A model generated the notes under the pieces. It was not told the DNA's origin and did not search any database. It saw only the letters and a program-made list of their open reading frames with translations. Below are positions 1 through 8,675 of a stretch of 17,234 nucleotides of DNA, piece by piece. The position numbers and the translations under genes were made by a program. The DNA is taken from contig NW_008705594.1 of NCBI RefSeq assembly GCF_000186865.1, positions 95,229 through 112,462 on the forward strand, given 5' to 3'. Within the stretch, counting starts at the first letter, position 1; the number at the start of each line of letters is the position of its first letter. This stretch comes from Aureococcus anophagefferens. Lineage: Eukaryota; Sar; Pelagophyceae; Pelagomonadales; Pelagomonadaceae.

Positions 1-400
1 TTAGCGTCCCTGTCCTACAGCCTCGCCAGCATCATTGCCTGCGAAAGCGCCACCAACACCAAGGAAGAAGCCAATTGGCATATCTATGAGTGATGCGCGG
101 CAGCTCGACGCACACAGCGTGGAAGTCGTTGTTTCGAGAACCACCATCATTTGTGGGTTCATGCCTGACGACTCAATCCTCGAGATTCCAAAAGCGGTTG
201 GATCTGATGAAAACACGGTGAAGGACCCGTATGTGGCGGATGGATGGGAGGCGCCCTGCATATTCTACCAGCGCGAAATAGGCACAGCAGAATTTGCCAC
301 TAGAGCAAGGGTCACGAGGTGGTTCAATCTAGATTTTTTCGAGAGAGACCCCGGCAAAATGAACGAAAACAGGCCCGACAGTGACACTGCTATATTTCAC
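1..400 (-). other. Start of ketosynthase KS2 of gene A (cut by window end)
   Basis: N-terminal part of a KS: AVSLSG (390-373), VPISRW (about 285-268) followed by TAG at 267-265, then [20 protein letters not shown] and [17 protein letters not shown] here is encoded with CAA, whereas three other KS domains of the window have TAG at this Gln. The RW[TAG] is shared with the KS at the right end of the window. The active-site Cys lies outside. Confidence 0.85.
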
Positions 401-3400
401 GTTGCAGAAGGCGTCGTGCCTAGCTGATGCGGACTTCTTGCGTCTCAAGGACACGCATCTCCCTGCGTCCAGCACTGAGGTTTCTGATCCGAAACCAGTC
501 CGGCTATTGATTCAATTGTTGGATGATCGAAAAGGAGCGTCGGCGCAAATTCTGTGGCGAATCATTCGGTAAGCACGCTCGCAAACTCTGCGGCCGCGAC
601 CGAATCCATCCCAGCGGCCATTAGCGGCGAGTTCGTGGCAACGGTCGTGCCGAGCACATCAAACAGCAACGCTGAGATAGTCGCAGCCGTAGGGAAGGGC
701 TCGGAGAACGGTCACTGTGCAATCTCGCAAAAAAATACATTTTGCCTGATTTCTTACCGTGGATTCGCCTCCCTACCGGCCTCCAACGAGGCTGCAATGG
801 AACGCAACGATGGGCTGTCAAACAGCAGTGTCGACGGGAGCCGTGTTCGGAGCCGTTCACTGAGTTGTGTCGAGAGCTCCGTGGCTCCGACAGAGTCGAG
901 ACCAGCCGATATGAGTGGTACGTCAGACAAGACGGCGGTACCGCTGAGGTCGATCACGGTCTCCACGAGAAGACCTAAGACCTAGTTTGGAGATTGCAGC
1001 TAGATAATCCCGCGTTGCAGTGCAGGCCAAACGGATGGCGTTGTGGGCCCCACGCCTGTCTAGACAGTTAAAGAAGTACAAGGGGCACGGCGAATGCGCA
1101 AGCTTGTGGACTTTGGAGTCATGAATGGTATTGTCCATTACTATCTTCTTTGAGGACAATACCATAAGTATCTCCCCCTCAGATCTCTAGTCGTAAATCG
1201 CTCGAAAAGTGGATGCCATGACCACTCCCCTCTGGCTTTGCAAGTTGCATCCCAAGATTCATCCCTGCTAGCTAGACGGCCAAGTATAAGGTACGCGTGA
1301 AACTTAATGCGATTACTTAATCGCTTTGCTCGCTTTGCCTGAGGATCACCAAGAGCCTTATGCACACCCACAACCTCTGGATCATGAGGTCTTTGGAATA
1401 ACTCGATCAAGTTGGGTCAAGGAACATATCTAGTGCTGCCTTTGTGTCATATAACAAAGATTTTTGATGCAGACCCGATCTTCAAAAAACTTTATCCGTC
1501 CCCGCTTTTGAAACGCGCAGTCACTCTGCATTCAAATGATCAAAATGCGACAATTAAATACAAGTGCATGGCTGGAAATGCGCAAGGGCCACATGGCACC
1601 AACGCATGCGCAGTAAGGGTCGGCTCTCGGGCTTTTGAGTAGATTTACGATCAACCCGTGTAAAAGAGTATTTCAGATCGCAATCCAACGCCAGATATTG
1701 CATCCCGGCTTTATGTCTCCCAATAAGGTCAGCGTTTCTGGCCATTGAAAGCACCAATGTGAATGGTGACCAGCTTTCTAGCAAAATTGCTGCCAGCCTC
1801 CAGATATCTTCAGTTTCTCCGAAGTTTTTGCGAATACGTGGAATGGCTACCCGCAACGTGAGTCACAAATATCCTCGAGTCTTCTTTCGTTGCGCTCTCT
1901 ATCGCAAACGCTCCAGATGCCTGTCGTGAGTATCGCAGGGCGCATCAGGTCGAATCGGTCCCTGGGAGAAAGCCTGGGAGAAAGCATGGTCGTAAGAACT
2001 ACACGGCAAGGAGAGCTTGTCTCGGTTCGGAGGTGGTTGAGGCTAGCTCGACATAGCCGACGCCTGGAAGCAGGGTACTACCTTCGATCATATGATCCGA
2101 GAAAGTGGCACTTTCTGAGGACAGCAAAAACCCCTCCGTGGTCTGGCTTTCCAAACCGTTTGCAGAGTCTACTAGAGTGATGTGCTGCATCAACACAGTA
2201 CCTGGCATTCTGCGTCCGAAAGCCACACTGCAAGCACGGAAGCACGAGTGCACGAAAGGTGAGACAAATAACTCATTTGTTGAATTAAGTTTGTCTTGAA
2301 CGAGCCCGTGTGCAATGGTCCCGCTAAAACCAAAAGAGCTCAGCCTTCCATGTGATAATCTGGACACCTCACGCAGCGCAGTTTCTGTCAGGACAAAGAA
2401 CGAATGGTTTGGTAGCGCAGCAATCTAGGACAGGTGATCATTCAACCTGACACAAAGCCAAAGTGAACTTGAAATCTAGAGGCGCTCCAGAACCGAATCA
2501 ACTGCGCGCTTGCAGAAGCGCTAATCATAGACAACGGAACCGCCATGAGAGACACCAGCCCTGCGATAGCTGCGCCGGCCTCCAGGTGACCCAGATGTGC
2601 TTTGAGGGAGGCGCCCAAGACTTCGCTTTTGGGGCACAACACCTTCATCGCCGCCCCTACCTAAGTTGGCGCATATCAATAGAAATTCGGACGTTGACGT
2701 GGAGACAACCTCGATGGGATCACCAAGAGCCGTTCCGGTGCCATGTGCTTCCAGAGCTATCTGACCTCCAGTGTTACTTTGCACGGAACATATCAATCAG
2801 CGCTAGGATGACCCATTTGGAGCGGTCAGGCTTGCGCTAGGCCCATCTTGTTGTACCGCAGTACTCGCGAGTTGCATACAACAATAATATTCCATGAGGC
2901 AACTGGCCGCACTTTCGCCGCGACAGTACCCGTCTGCTCAAATATCAAACGTGTGGCAGCGCCCCAGTGGTGACAACATGCCTGCCGCTGCAAAAGCAAT
3001 GAATGCCATCTCCTCCAGGAGGCCGACTCCGGTAGAAAGCGCAGAGGAGCATTCCCGTTGTAATAGTCCTGATCGAGCGAGGTGCTTCGTGACGAGAGTC
3101 GAACAGCAAGCGGTATCGAGCGCAAGACACGGGCCGGTCAATCCCCGCATGAAAGAGATTCGACCGGAAGCTACTGATAGAAGAACTGCCGTGCCAGAAT
3201 ACACGGAGATGGGCTTTGCGGGCTAGCCGGGAGCGCCTTTAGTGGAGGTCGACGCTCCGATTCCCACGTACACGCCAACATCTTGAACGTGAGAAAGAAC
3301 CTCAGTTGCTGATCCCAGCAGCATTAGCTACTATGGATCAACCACATTTACTTCGCTGCGAGAAAGTCCACCAGAATCAAGAGAAAATGACGTAAACGTA

Positions 3401-6198
3401 CCATAACTAGCAGACGCGTTCAAAGTTTGTGCGCTCCACCGAGCTGACGGAACTCGGCGTTTTGCGTCATAACCTTGGATGACCAATTATGCCAACGCCC
3501 TAATAGCCCGAACCCGCAGAGGCAAATGAAGCGTTAGACGGCTTATTGTTACAACTCCATCGCTTTACTAGCTGAGTTCTCCGGGACGACGCCCGTGGGA
3601 TTGTCCAATTGCATGAGTTTCACCATGACTCCGATGGCCGACTATGTGAGTTGCTATCGCGCGCAGCGTAGGATGATCAAAGGTGAGGGTTGCTGGAACA
3701 TCAAGTCACATCGACTTCTGCAAGGACCGCCCGACCTTTAAAGCTCCAAGCGATGTCAATCCCTATTCCATGAGCGGGGTGTCTGCATCGACTACGGTTC
3801 CAACTACCGCGGAAATGCTCTCGGTAATTGCATCAAGCGACGCGTGCAATGCAGCAAAAGATCGCATTTCATCATGAGCCGCTCGAGAGGCACCAAAAGG
3901 CGAAACGATACCAACTTTCTGTGCATACGTCGCAGGCTTGATGGCTTAGATAGCTTTCCTAACAGAATCAATAGACTTCGGATTCCGCAACGAGCTAATA
4001 TCACCCAAGTTCTATCCTAACACAATGTTCTGCACAATTCGTCGCATGTACTTTCCGGTCCTTGTTTCAGGAATCTCACTGATGACGACAAAGCGGGACG
4101 GCGTAGCGTGTTCGCCAATATCGGCGGCACAATTCTCCTGGAGTCGCTTTTAGTCAGACGAAGAAAAGTCTGCTTCGGCCATGAGCGTGATAAACGCCCA
4201 AGGGATCTACCCCGTGATTTCATCAAGAACTCCAACCACGATGCAGTTAGCTACTGGTGAATTTGGTCGCATTTTGTCGCGTAAAATACTGGCTTCAATC
4301 TACCCAGTGCCGACTCAATGCCCGTTCACATTTAATACATCGTCGGAGCGACCATGCATCGAAAATCGACCAGCTCCATGCGCAATGGCGACATCACCTT
4401 GAAAGAATACGAGCTGCGCAAATCGGTCGAAGTAGGTCCTCTTGAATCACCTCGCATCGCCGTTCCAATTCCTGTGCCCTATAGCTCAAGACTCTCCCCA
4501 CATTGTCCTAGCCATGTAGGGCCATGGCGAAGTGATGACAGCTTCCCCCGTCTCTCCGTAGTTGCTGCGAGGTCAGTGCGAACTCTTTCATTCAAGATCG
4601 GCTGACTTCCAGACTTCAAATGAAATCCAAGGAAACTTGCACATTGTGGTATCTGAGGTCAAGCTTTCGCCAAAGGGACAACTCAAAACCATGCCTCCGT
4701 GCTCAGTGCCCCAGTATGAGTTGATGTAACGAGGCGTGATGTACTGCATCGCAAATTATTGCACAGTAGGAGAAGAAGGTTCGGCGCAGAAAGTTGCTAC
4801 CTTCAGCATGGACATATCAAATTTGGTCAATTCTGAAGGGCCGAGCTTTTGCGACATGAGATATTTAAGGAACGCGACTCCAGCTTTCAGTATCGTGACG
4901 CTGTACCGCTCAAGGATGACCGCGAATCGAGCAACGTACGGTGAAACAGGGTTTGCGCATGTGACGACGCTGGTGATCTGGCTTGTGAGAGCACCTGCAA
5001 GCATATACGACTGTCCCGTGATCCAGCCAAACGAAGCAAGGACAAGCATCACGTCCGCGCCAGGTGTAGCATTAAAGCTCGATTACATCGTCATCATCAA
5101 ACCGGCGATATAGTTGTGCGCGTGAACTATACCTTTCGGCTTCCCCGTGCTACCACTCGTATAGATAATAAACAAAGGAAAATTTCCTTCTAGCGGCGTC
5201 AGCGATTGTAAATCATAATTCATCTTTGAAGCACGCAAATCATGTTATGGTCATTCCACGGAAGCCAATAACGCTGTTGCGCAAATCGAGATGTCAGAAG
5301 CCTCGTCAGCCACCACCTGAAATCATGGAGGGGCCTAGGTTATGGCCTAGGTTATACATGTGAAAGTTTGAGCTGCATCAGGACTTGCAAGGTGTCAGTG
5401 GAGCACCTGTTCGATCACAGACGTAGAAACTGTAATGTAACCAGCGAGTGCTGCTTTTACGGCTTGAGAATCAGAGTCAGAGTGGCTGAGCTAGTTGAGG
5501 ACCGTTTCCGCATCGAAGAATCGTGAGATGGCCTGACGAGCAATCGCGAGTCCCTCCGAACCACGGACAAACAGGGATTTTGCTCCAGTGTCGTGAAGAC
5601 GATCTGCCAGCGATTGACAGGGAAGCCCTGCTGGCATGCAAGCGTAAACCACCCCAGATCGTTTAGCTGCTTCAATCCAAGTCATAGCCCTAAAATTGCT
5701 AGGAAGCGCAAGGATGATTCTATCGCCCAAATGGATGTCAATAGCCTTAAGCGCCTGTGCTGCGATCGACGCTTAAGAAAGAAGTTCTTGATAGGAATGT
5801 AGGCTGGCTAACTCGATGCGACCTTTCGCTTCTCCATCGCCAACAATGGCAGCACCGGCGCCGAAAGAATTCAGCACATGCCTGTCGACTTCATTGAATG
5901 CTGCATTGGTCGCCGCACCGGAAAACCAATGAAAAGGCGTTGACTGTTAGTTTGCGAGTTCCCAGGGCGTCCACGAATCCGTGGTCGATTATGGAATACC
6001 GTTAACTTTCCAACCCAAACCAGCGGATAGCCACGTCCAAGACACGGCTTCGAACCAGTGGATACGTGCCGCTACCTCCCTGACAGAGTCTGCGAAATCA
6101 TTGTGAGCACTTTTGGGAGTAGGCCGGTCCCTGCATGGACGAGCGTCGTCGGAGGACTCTGAATCATTCAAGGCGAGCACCCCGACGGCGTGCATCAT
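1..6198 (-). CDS. Gene A: type I modular PKS with CoA-ligase loading module, 5' part
   Basis: Multidomain polyketide synthase running off the left end of the window. Domain order: acyl-CoA-synthetase-like loading domain (about 6110-4020), ACP (3850-3610), ketosynthase (3545-2310), dehydratase (2130-1740), unassigned stretch, two ACPs (985-740, 690-470), start of a second ketosynthase (400-1). All domains lie in one reading frame (codons beginning at positions divisible by 3) once two predicted introns, 2709-2661 and 2493-2447, are removed; together these are 96 nt. I chose the ATG at 6198 because it precedes the N-terminal synthetase region; upstream in frame is TGA at 6222-6220. Many in-frame TAA, TAG and TGA codons interrupt it, mostly where homologues have Gln or Arg. 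It is either an expressed gene whose stop codons are read as sense or edited, or a substitution-decayed pseudogene. The family is certain; the functional state is not. Confidence 0.62.
470..690 (-). other. Second tandem ACP of gene A
   Basis: ACP reading [35 protein letters not shown], a TGA at 564-562, [22 protein letters not shown]. The same TGA in the same context (LAE[TGA]F) occurs in the matching ACP of gene B at 16846-16848; other ACPs here have Glu-Arg-Tyr/Leu. In frame with the rest of gene A. Confidence 0.85.
740..985 (-). other. First tandem ACP of gene A
   Basis: ACP domain reading [19 protein letters not shown], then [14 protein letters not shown], then [20 protein letters not shown], with the phosphopantetheine serine in GLDS. 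There are no in-frame stops in the core. It is closest to the first tandem ACP at 16400-16640 of gene B. Confidence 0.9.
986..1739 (-). other. Unassigned stretch between DH and ACPs of gene A
   Basis: About 750 nt where a DH C-terminal half or a ketoreductase would be expected. I recognise no domain. Open stretches exist in several minus frames (about 1856-1554, 1410-1141 and 1165-923), but none shows a known motif or resembles the corresponding stretches of gene B. It may be intronic, strongly diverged or decayed. Confidence 0.5.
1740..2130 (-). other. Dehydratase (DH) domain of gene A, N-terminal half
   Basis: DH domain removing water from the beta-hydroxyacyl intermediate. It has the hotdog-fold motif [20 protein letters not shown] (2103-2044) with the catalytic His and HxxxGxxxxP, then LLAV[TAG]FLRPC (stop at 2001-1999) where DH2 of gene B has V-Gln-FLRPC. 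It continues as [19 protein letters not shown] and [13 protein letters not shown] 12-bp perfect tandem repeat (1961-1984) adds LPGFLPG-like residues. KS is followed directly by DH with no acyltransferase between. The second catalytic Asp is not identified. Confidence 0.75.
1961..1984. repeat. Perfect 12-bp tandem repeat, two copies
   Basis: CCTGGGAGAAAG twice in a row, inside the gene A DH domain; it keeps the frame. Confidence 0.9.
2447..2493 (-). other. Predicted 47-nt intron 2 in KS1 of gene A
   Basis: GTTCTGGAG...TTGTGTCAG. Splicing joins SAQLIR to LNDHLS and returns the reading frame to that used upstream of intron 1. A 49-nt intron sits at the matching codon, in the same phase, in KS2 of gene B (14883-14931). 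Confidence 0.85.
2661..2709 (-). other. Predicted 49-nt intron 1 in KS1 of gene A
   Basis: GTTGTCTCC...CCAACTTAG. Removing 49 nt joins DPIE to [10 protein letters not shown], the expected KS sequence, and changes frame as required. A 47-nt intron lies at the same codon (after GAG of DPIE) in KS2 of gene B (14666-14712). Confidence 0.85.
3610..3850 (-). other. Loading-module acyl carrier protein (ACP) domain, gene A
   Basis: ACP domain directly after the CoA-ligase, in the same frame. It reads [21 protein letters not shown], then [14 protein letters not shown], then [21 protein letters not shown]. The phosphopantetheine serine is the TCG at 3753-3751. The usual GLDS is GLTS here. Two in-frame stops interrupt it: LME[TAG]GLTS at 3765-3763 and M[TAG/TGA-type stop]LDVPA near 3710. 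The position suggests it receives the starter acyl group. Confidence 0.85.
5317..5406 (-). other. Possible 90-nt intron in the loading domain
   Basis: Between VIEQ and VVADEASD of the synthetase domain the frame passes through several stops inside a GTGCTC...TTTCAG segment. Removing it joins the flanks in frame, since 90 is divisible by 3. The segment contains a perfect 12-bp tandem duplication (5332-5355). Length alone cannot prove splicing because the frame is kept either way. Confidence 0.4.
5332..5355. repeat. Perfect 12-bp tandem repeat, two copies
   Basis: GGCCTAGGTTAT twice in a row, inside the possible 90-nt intron of gene A's loading domain. Confidence 0.9.
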
Positions 6199-6430
6199 GG
6201 GCGGTGCTGGCTGGATCTCTCACGCTAGGCGAGACTTCGCCAGGGGGGCTAGAGGGGTACCTAGTAGAGAGATAGAGAGTTTTGTATCCCCCTAGTGGCT
6301 CGCTGGTACAGAGCCACTTAATATCCTTTCCCTTCCTTAATACCTATCAGTGCGTTGCCAGATTACCCTATTCCCCCAGCGTCATCCCCCAGGATACGAA
6401 TCCCCCGCATCCTCCTCCTCCTTAACCTAG
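6199..6430. other. Spacer upstream of gene A; pyrimidine-rich toward 6430
   Basis: No gene recognised. It holds a hairpin (6294-6318) and then a pyrimidine-rich run ending CTCCTCCTCCTTAACCTAG, which looks like a splice acceptor for the exon that follows on the plus strand. The start of gene A and its promoter should lie here, but I see no defined promoter motif. Confidence 0.4.
6294..6318. other. Stem-loop, 8-bp perfect stem
   Basis: AGTGGCTC (6294-6301), 9-nt loop, GAGCCACT (6311-6318). No T-run follows, so terminator function is not supported. Confidence 0.4.
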
Positions 6431-6537
6431 AAGATGGCAGCCGACTGGAACGCCCTTGATGCTAAAGGTAAGGAAGAATACGTTCAGCTTGCTGAAGATG
6501 ATAAGGCTCGCTACACACGCGAATTGGAAGAATACAA
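6431..6537 (+). CDS. HMG-box exon (C-terminal half of the box)
   Basis: After a polypyrimidine acceptor ending TAG at 6430, AAG ATG GCA encodes MAADWNALDAKGKEEYVQLA followed by EDDKARYTRELEEYK. This matches helices 2-3 of an HMG box, a DNA-bending domain of chromatin proteins (W, KxKYxxLAxxDKxRY, ExEYK pattern). The N-terminal half of the box is not found upstream, so either a distant exon supplies it or this is a fragment. At 6538 a GTAATA donor begins a possible 52-nt intron ending CCGCAG at 6589; splicing continues the frame as WLGSAENPL. Read without splicing, it would be a 35-residue ORF from ATG 6434 to TAA 6541. Confidence 0.6.
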
Positions 6538-6589
6538 GTAATACTTTATGTTTTCCGTTCATAAAACTTGAAATCCGTGCCCACCGCAG
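6538..6589 (+). other. Possible 52-nt intron after the HMG exon
   Basis: GTAATA...CACCGCAG, similar in size to the well-supported PKS introns here. The downstream exon has no recognisable domain, so support is only from the splice signals. Confidence 0.4.
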
Positions 6590-7027
6590 GTGGTTAGGTT
6601 CTGCCGAGAATCCGTTAAGGGAAACATTAACCTACCCTCCTAAATCCTACGATTTTATGTGACCTTTCCTCTATGGCTACACTTGTCCATCCGCTCGAAC
6701 GAGCCTTCGACGAACGCGTCCACAGGCACGTCTGCTGCGGGCTCAAGTGACTGGCGGGCGCCGGGGGGGCGTGCCTCTGACCCTGACGGCGGCGTCGGCG
6801 CGGTGTCTAGGCCTGGCCGTGTCCGGCGTCGTTCGGATGGAAAACCGGACCCGTCCTGAGTATGGCGTGTCCGCGCGGGTTGCGAATCGAGAGGACTGCG
6901 ACCGCGCGCCTGGCCTCAGAGCTAGATGCCAGCTCGGCTGCACGAGTTCATCGTTGCGGCTAGGCTCTGGCCGCGAACCGGCTTGGTGCCTTTAATCTCT
7001 CCTAATCTCAGAAATCCTAGAGCAAAG
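6590..7027 (+). other. GC-rich stretch without recognised gene
   Basis: GC rises from about 6680. Overlapping open frames on both strands are typical of GC-rich noncoding sequence, and none has a known motif. It may be 3' exon or intron sequence of the HMG gene, or the start of the element that contains the SAP-like pseudogene. Confidence 0.4.
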
Positions 7028-7767
7028 ATGCCGAAGAAGGGGTCCCTGTCGTCCGGCGCCGCCCGACGGCAAGTCATTGAAGGAGGTCGCGGTCACTGTC
7101 ACGCACCTGAAATGGTGTTGCGACCTTGGTCGCGCCCGAAGTCGCGGGCGCGGCCAGGGTCGCGCATAAGAATTCGAAGAAGCTCGAGCGGGCGGATGAT
7201 AAGAAGCGCCGCACCGCAGCCAAGGAGCAGGGGGCAGCAGGAGAAGCAGGCCAAGGCGAAGGAGAAACTCAAGGCGAAGCGCGCCGTGGTCCGCGACGTG
7301 GTGAAGCCTGTGCTCAAGAAGCTCGACTCAACGGAGACGGCGATGGAGGAGTAGGCCTTGAAGAAGCTCAGCGTGCCCGAACTGAAGGCGTACATTCAGT
7401 ACCAGTTCGGCCTGCGGACCTTCAAGTCCACGGAGAAGAAGGGCGAGCTCGTCGCGATGGCCTTGCCGCTCTGGGGCGAAGAATCGGAAATCGTCGAGTC
7501 GAGCTCGTCCGAGGAGGAGGAGGACGGCGCATCCCCCGGCAGCGCCAGCAAGGCTCAGAGGAACAAGAACACGCCGGCGAGCGCCGGGCTCGCGGCAAGA
7601 GCGACAGCCGTGCATGGGATCCTGCCGAAGCGTTTCTCGAGCCCGATTTGCCGTTGGACGATGAGGGAGACGAGGAGGAAGATGACGATGAAGAAGAAGG
7701 CGACGACGAAGAAGACGACGACGACGACGATGACGACGACGAGGAGGAAGACAATGTAGAGCTGTAG
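7028..7767 (+). pseudogene. Frameshifted basic/SAP-domain/acidic-tail protein
   Basis: Likely nuclear DNA-binding protein, now broken. It starts MPKKGSLSSGAA (7028), and the coding signal then jumps between frames: SLKEVAVTVTHLKW (near 7077-7115), KNSKKLERADDKKRRTAAKE (about 7172-7231), QEKQAKAKEKLKAKR (near 7238-7282), then after AMEE a TAG (7352-7354) and LKKLSVPELKAYIQYQFGL, a SAP-type DNA-binding helix motif. A further frame change leads to a C-terminal acidic tail of almost only Asp/Glu (about 7640-7760) ending VEL, TAG 7765-7767. At least three frame changes lack splice signals, so it is a pseudogene or contains indel errors near homopolymers such as GGGGG at 7230. An HMG-box/SAP/acidic-tail link with the exon at 6431 is conceivable but unproven. 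Confidence 0.6.
7655..7760 (+). repeat. GAC/GAA/GAG codon-rich low-complexity tract
   Basis: Imperfect trinucleotide repeat encoding the Asp/Glu tail of the SAP-like protein. In the antisense frame it yields artificial poly-Ser ORFs. Confidence 0.8.
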
Positions 7768-7974
7768 CTTCAGAGTCGCACACGGACGCGTCGACGGCGC
7801 CACGGGCCTTCGGAAGCACCTCCACCGACCGCGCCCGGCCCGACGCAGCGCACGACCATGAACCCTACGACCAACGCCACCGCCCATGGCCACCCTGCAG
7901 CACCACAACGACCCAACCTGGGTCGTGCGTGCAACTGGGGCTTTTCGGCCAGGTGGAGTGAGCCAAGACGGCGT

Positions 7975-8406
7975 TCAGATGCAACAAGAATTTTCCAAAT
8001 CGGTGGCCATGGCGCCGAGATAGAGCTCTCCAAAGGCGCCCATCACCACTGCCGAAGCCCTCTTCGCCATCGATTTTCTCGATTTGATCTCCAGCCATTC
8101 GATCCGGGATCCTATCCTGGGAGCCACATATGGTGGTATGGTGGTTTTTAGATACAATCGAGGGACGATTCCTACTTCGATGGCCCAGGGAGGCGCTGGC
8201 ATGACGACCAACGACGCAGTTGCGAACGATGGCCGCGCCCCATAAGCAAGCTCGCATGTTTCCACAAGAATCGCCTTGTGAATTTTTATCATCTCGGATG
8301 CATCCGACGTTGACACCTTGAAGAATGCGTTGGAGGCGTCTTTCGAAAAGGCTGAGATTCTTCTCCGACCGGCTTCATCAGATTCCGAATAATTGAATGC
8401 TGATTT
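7975..8406 (-). CDS. Unrecognised ORF
   Basis: Open from after TAA 8409-8407 to a stop at 7975-7977; first ATG at 8316 gives 113 residues (MSTSDASEMIKIHKAILVET and onward). Composition is protein-like, with an Ile/Pro-rich middle (GIVPRLYLKTTIPPYVAP), but I recognise no domain. ORFs overlap it on both strands. It could be a small gene, a gene fragment or chance. Confidence 0.25.
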   Translation of the reverse strand, partial: KSAFNYSESDEAGRRRISAFSKDASNAFFKVSTSDASEMIKIHKAILVETCELAYGARPSFATASLVVMPAPPWAIEVGIVPRLYLKTTIPPYVAPRIGSRIEWLEIKSRKSMAKRASAVVMGAFGELYLGAMATDLENSCCI

Positions 8407-8409
8407 TTA

Positions 8410-8671
8410 GTTGTTTAGAGACGCGAAGAATGTACTCTTTGGCGTCGGTGACTGAGGTGCCAGATTAGTGGCTCAAATCCTGGCATCCGATTCTGTGAAC
8501 ACGAATCGATTCTATTTTGCACGTACTTTCAAGATGTAGTAGTAATTTCATGCGGCTTTACCCGTCTGCAATGATCCAGCATAAGATCTATGAGACGCCA
8601 TCTATTCTGAGATTTGCCCGGATGAACCTACACAACAAATCCGGAAACGCCTTCCAATAAAACGCCTTCCA
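8410..8671. other. Spacer upstream of gene B
   Basis: AT-richer than the centre, with no gene recognised. Just before the gene B start is a direct duplication of AAACGCCTTCCAAT (about 8646-8675, period 17). A promoter is expected here, but no motif is evident. Confidence 0.4.
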
Positions 8672-8675
8672 ATGA
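8646..8675 (+). repeat. Tandem duplication (period 17) at the gene B start
   Basis: AACGCCTTCCAAT occurs twice in succession, the second copy running into the ATG at 8672. In frame it would read [10 protein letters not shown]. Confidence 0.6.

Larger units (their letters stand above)
2310..3545 (-). other. Ketosynthase KS1 of gene A, complete
   Basis: Beta-ketoacyl synthase domain that condenses the chain with an extender unit. The catalytic triad is present: Cys in [10 protein letters not shown] (about 3117-3088), His in [14 protein letters not shown] (2751-2710), and the second His in [10 protein letters not shown] (about 2607-2578), where the common KxN reads KAH. The C-terminal [14 protein letters not shown] lies near 2340-2300. 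In-frame stops hit conserved residues: DP[TAG][TAG]LML at 3333-3328 (family Gln-Gln), FDI[TGA]ADGY at 2940-2938 (family Arg), and SS[TAG]R[TGA]LI at 2805-2803 and 2799-2797 (family Gln and Arg). Two introns (2709-2661, 2493-2447) restore the frame exactly. No indels remain after splicing. Confidence 0.88.
4020..6110 (-). other. Acetyl/propionyl-CoA-synthetase-like loading domain of gene A
   Basis: ANL-superfamily adenylation domain that would activate a carboxylic acid as acyl-AMP and pass it to the adjacent ACP as the chain starter. Motifs appear in the expected order: an N-terminal segment with [19 protein letters not shown] (about 5935-5877); GDRIILALP (5727-5701); the P-loop [10 protein letters not shown] (5160-5131); FGWITGQSY near 5025; YWGTEHGGM near 4720; GETGEAVI and [11 protein letters not shown] (4557-4510); [13 protein letters not shown] (4354-4318); and the C-terminal catalytic-lysine motif [13 protein letters not shown] (4077-4039). 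Length and order match acetyl/propionyl-CoA synthetases. In-frame stops include H[TGA]VGTG at 4317-4315, where the family has Arg, G[TAG]IE at 4302-4300 (family Glu) and TG[TAG]IPW. Two in-frame GT-AG segments may be introns carrying several of the other stops: 5406-5317 (90 nt) and one of 42 nt near 4606-4565 with a CTGAC branch-like site. No frameshift is visible. Confidence 0.85.

Noticed and set aside
35..985. Plus-strand ORFs opposite the left-end KS and ACPs
   Set aside because: They are antisense shadows of gene A, as shown by the recognisable KS and ACP motifs on the minus strand.
2521..2796. Frameshift mutation in KS1 of gene A
   Set aside because: The two apparent frameshifts vanish when GT-AG segments of 49 and 47 nt are spliced out, and the same introns occur in gene B KS2.
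6040..6066. Possible tRNA B-box (GGTTCGAAGCC on the minus strand)
   Set aside because: It is part of the codons for HWFEAV in the CoA-ligase domain, and no tRNA cloverleaf or A-box is visible at the right distance.
6294..6318. Hairpin as a rho-independent terminator
   Set aside because: It has no T-run and lies in a eukaryotic context.
7328..7908. Poly-Ser and Arg/Leu-rich minus-strand ORFs
   Set aside because: They arise from the complement of the Asp/Glu-coding repeat of the SAP-like pseudogene.
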